In this document: in pieces, positions 46,741 to 48,743 of the stretch | Layout: every line of letters starts with the position of its first letter | Position numbering within the stretch: the stretch's first letter is position 1 | From: Massilia frigida | GTDB taxonomy: Bacteria; Pseudomonadota; Gammaproteobacteria; Burkholderiales; Burkholderiaceae_D | Reading direction: 5' to 3' | DNA length: 48,743 nt | Assembly (NCBI RefSeq): GCF_011682175.1 | Contig: NZ_WHJG01000047.1 | Coordinates: forward strand, 1 to 48,743 | Notes under the pieces: model-generated | Told to the model about the DNA's origin: nothing | Database searches by the model: none | The model's input: only the letters and a program-made list of their open reading frames with translations | Position numbers and translations under genes: made by a program

Positions 46741-48743
46741 ATGGAACAAAATAGTAAACACGATATGCTGGTCATCGCGCGCCGTCTCGCCGGCCTGGTG
46801 CCCGACAAGCGCGCCTTGTTCAGGCAGCGCCTGCGCGAGAGCGGCGTCGATGGCGCCAGCCTGCCGATCGTGCCGCTGGCGGAGCGTCCGGCCCACGTTG
46901 CGCTGTCGTTCGCACAGCAACGCCTGTGGTTCATGGATCAGCTGGAGCCGGACAGCGCAGCCTACAATATTCCGGCCGCCCTCAGGCTCGATGGTCCGCT
47001 CGATGTTGTGGCGCTGGAGGCCGCGTTGTGCGCGGTGACCAGCCGCCACGAGGCGCTGCGCACCGTGTTTCGCGATGTCGATGGCAGGGCGGGGCAGGTC
47101 GTTCTCCCGGCCGTCGACGTCAGGCTGTCCGTGATCGACACGACGGCCGATGATGCGCCAGGCCTGCTGCAAGCCGAAGCGGCCAAGCCATTCGACCTGC
47201 GCGCCGGCCCCTTGCTGCGCGCCACCCTGTTCAAACTGGCGGACAGCGAGCATATCTTGGCCCTGACCATCCATCACATCGTCGCGGATGGCTGGTCGAT
47301 GACGCTGCTGATGAAGGAGCTTGCCGCCAACTACGCCGGCGAGGGCGCCGGGCGCGATGCCTTGCCCATCCAGTATGCCGATTACGCGCTGTGGCAGCAG
47401 GAATGGCTGACCGCCGATCTGCTGGCGACCCAACTCGATTACTGGAAAACGCAGCTTGGCGACGAGCATCCGGTGCTGGAACTGCCGGCCGACCGCGCCC
47501 GGCCGCCGGTGCAAAGCGGGCGCGGGGGCCGAATCCGCTTCGCGCTGGACGACACGCTGGCCGACGGCCTGCGCCAGCGCTCGCGCGAGCAAGGTGCGAC
47601 TCTGTTCATGACGACGCTGACAGCCTTCGGCGTCCTGCTGCACCGCCTGTCCGGTCAAAAAGATATCCGGATCGGTGTGCCGACCGCCAACCGCAATCGC
47701 GTCGAAACGGAAGGCGTGATCGGCTTCTTCGTCAATACCCAGGTAATGCGCGTGCAGGTGGACGGCCGCATGACCTTTGCCGAATCGCTGGCGCGCGTCA
47801 AGCAATGCGCACTGGGTGCGCAGGCGAACCCGGACCTGCCGTTCGAGCAGTTGGTGGAAGCGCTTCAGCCGCAGCGCAACCTGGCCCACTCGCCGCTGTT
47901 CCAGGTAATGTTCAATGTGCAGGCGTCGGCGACCGGCGCTCACGCGCTGATGGGGAACGTGCGCGTGCAGCCGCTGTCGCAGGACAGCGGCGCTGCCCAG
48001 TTCGACCTGTCGCTCGACATCGTGGAGCGTCATGGCCGGCTCGATGCGATCCTGACCTACAGTACCGACCTGTTCGACGCAGCCACCGCCAGCCGCTTCG
48101 CCGGTTACTACACCAACCTGCTGCGTGCGATTGCCGCCACGCCGCAGGCGCGCATCAGCGAGCTGCCGATTCTCGGTGACGAGGAGTATCGCCAGGTCAC
48201 CCGCGACTGGGCTCTTGCCGACGCCGTTCCGGATGCGCTGCCGCCCGTGCACCGCGCATTCGAATTGCAGGCCGCCGCCACGCCGGACGCGATTGCGCTG
48301 GTATTCGACGAAACGGCGTTCAGCTACGCCGAGCTCAATGCGCGGGCGAACCGTCTCGCGCACCACCTGATCGGCGCGGGCGCCGGTGCCGACGCGCGCG
48401 TCGGCATCCGCATGGAACGCGCCCCGGACATGGTCATCGCCATCCTCGCCACGCTCAAGGCCGGCGCGGCCTATGTCCCGCTCGACCCCAACTATCCGCA
48501 GGAGCGCCTTGCCTACATGGCCGACGATGCCGGCGTCGCGCTGCTGCTTGAGACGCTGCCCGACTGCGGCGGCCAGCCATCGCACAATCCCGCCGTGACG
48601 GTGCATCGCCAGCAGTTGGCCTACGTGATGTATACCTCCGGCTCGACCGGCAAGCCGAAGGGCGTTGGCATCACCCACGACGCCCTGGCGCGCCACACAC
48701 GGGTCGCGCGCGATTTCTTCCGCCTCGACGCCGGCGAGCGCAT
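46741..48743 (+). CDS. NRPS 3, N-terminal part: C-A... (runs off the window)
   Basis: The frame opens at ATG 46741, two bases after the previous stop, and stays open to the window end (~667 residues). An L-L-type condensation domain (VALSFAQQRLWFMDQL; HHIVADG from 178) is followed by the start of an adenylation domain (AFSYAELNARANRLAHHL; YTSGSTGKPKG at 631). The L-L type agrees with an upstream Thr module that lacks epimerisation. The window ends before the specificity residues, so the substrate cannot be read. An ~40-residue helical N-terminus (VPDKRALFRQRLRESG) resembles NRPS docking or linker segments. Confidence 0.94.
   Translation, partial: MEQNSKHDMLVIARRLAGLVPDKRALFRQRLRESGVDGASLPIVPLAERPAHVALSFAQQRLWFMDQLEPDSAAYNIPAALRLDGPLDVVALEAALCAVTSRHEALRTVFRDVDGRAGQVVLPAVDVRLSVIDTTADDAPGLLQAEAAKPFDLRAGPLLRATLFKLADSEHILALTIHHIVADGWSMTLLMKELAANYAGEGAGRDALPIQYADYALWQQEWLTADLLATQLDYWKTQLGDEHPVLELPADRARPPVQSGRGGRIRFALDDTLADGLRQRSREQGATLFMTTLTAFGVLLHRLSGQKDIRIGVPTANRNRVETEGVIGFFVNTQVMRVQVDGRMTFAESLARVKQCALGAQANPDLPFEQLVEALQPQRNLAHSPLFQVMFNVQASATGAHALMGNVRVQPLSQDSGAAQFDLSLDIVERHGRLDAILTYSTDLFDAATASRFAGYYTNLLRAIAATPQARISELPILGDEEYRQVTRDWALADAVPDALPPVHRAFELQAAATPDAIALVFDETAFSYAELNARANRLAHHLIGAGAGADARVGIRMERAPDMVIAILATLKAGAAYVPLDPNYPQERLAYMADDAGVALLLETLPDCGGQPSHNPAVTVHRQQLAYVMYTSGSTGKPKGVGITHDALARHTRVARDFFRLDAGER

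Overview
The window reads as high-GC Gram-negative chromosome, most likely a betaproteobacterium of the order Burkholderiales (an Oxalobacteraceae-type genome such as Massilia, Duganella or Janthinobacterium). That assignment is inference. It rests on the GC-rich codon use, the Fur-controlled DUF3649-PepSY-DUF3325 set, the MofA/MnxG-like multicopper oxidase and the acylated, Asp-rich NRPS line. No RNA gene, CRISPR array or replication origin was seen.

Region 1 (1-1655) is a mobile-element scar, visibly less GC-rich than the rest. It holds a 5'-truncated group II intron reverse transcriptase, the intron's domain V/VI RNA, the C-terminal end of an IS4/Tn5-type transposase into which the intron had inserted, that IS's terminal repeat, and the remnant of a probable acetyltransferase gene cut by the IS. 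Region 2 (1617-4857) is a beta-propeller lipoprotein gene bracketed by a ~39-bp inverted-repeat pair. Region 3 (4897-9983) has a small unknown gene, then on the minus strand a FAD-linked oxidase with an N-terminal solenoid of KIDNNC repeats (3' end frameshifted) and a PsiD-like, PSD-family decarboxylase.

Region 4 (10495-24939) is one tightly coupled plus-strand operon of six redox genes: a giant secreted multicopper oxidase, a secreted YVTN propeller protein, a CTQ-type LodA-like oxidase fused to a heme-oxygenase-like di-iron domain, a LodB-like flavoprotein, a protein with two SCO1 domains, and a cytochrome c fused to a type 1 periplasmic-binding-like domain. LodB-like enzymes are needed to make the CTQ cofactor, and SCO domains suit copper delivery. 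I read the operon as an uncharacterised secreted/periplasmic oxidase system whose electrons or copper are handled by the accessory genes. This is the best candidate for an undescribed system here.

Region 5 (25048-48743) concerns iron. A near-consensus Fur box precedes DUF3649-PepSY-DUF3325. A divergent promoter region with a weaker Fur-like site then drives mbtH and a type II thioesterase to the left, and a TauD-family hydroxylase plus three NRPS genes to the right. Domain order and adenylation codes predict acyl-Asp-D-Ser-D-Asp-Thr-X, with beta-hydroxylation of Asp likely from the TauD-family enzyme. This suggests a beta-hydroxyaspartate lipopeptide siderophore. The third NRPS gene runs off the window before its substrate code can be read.
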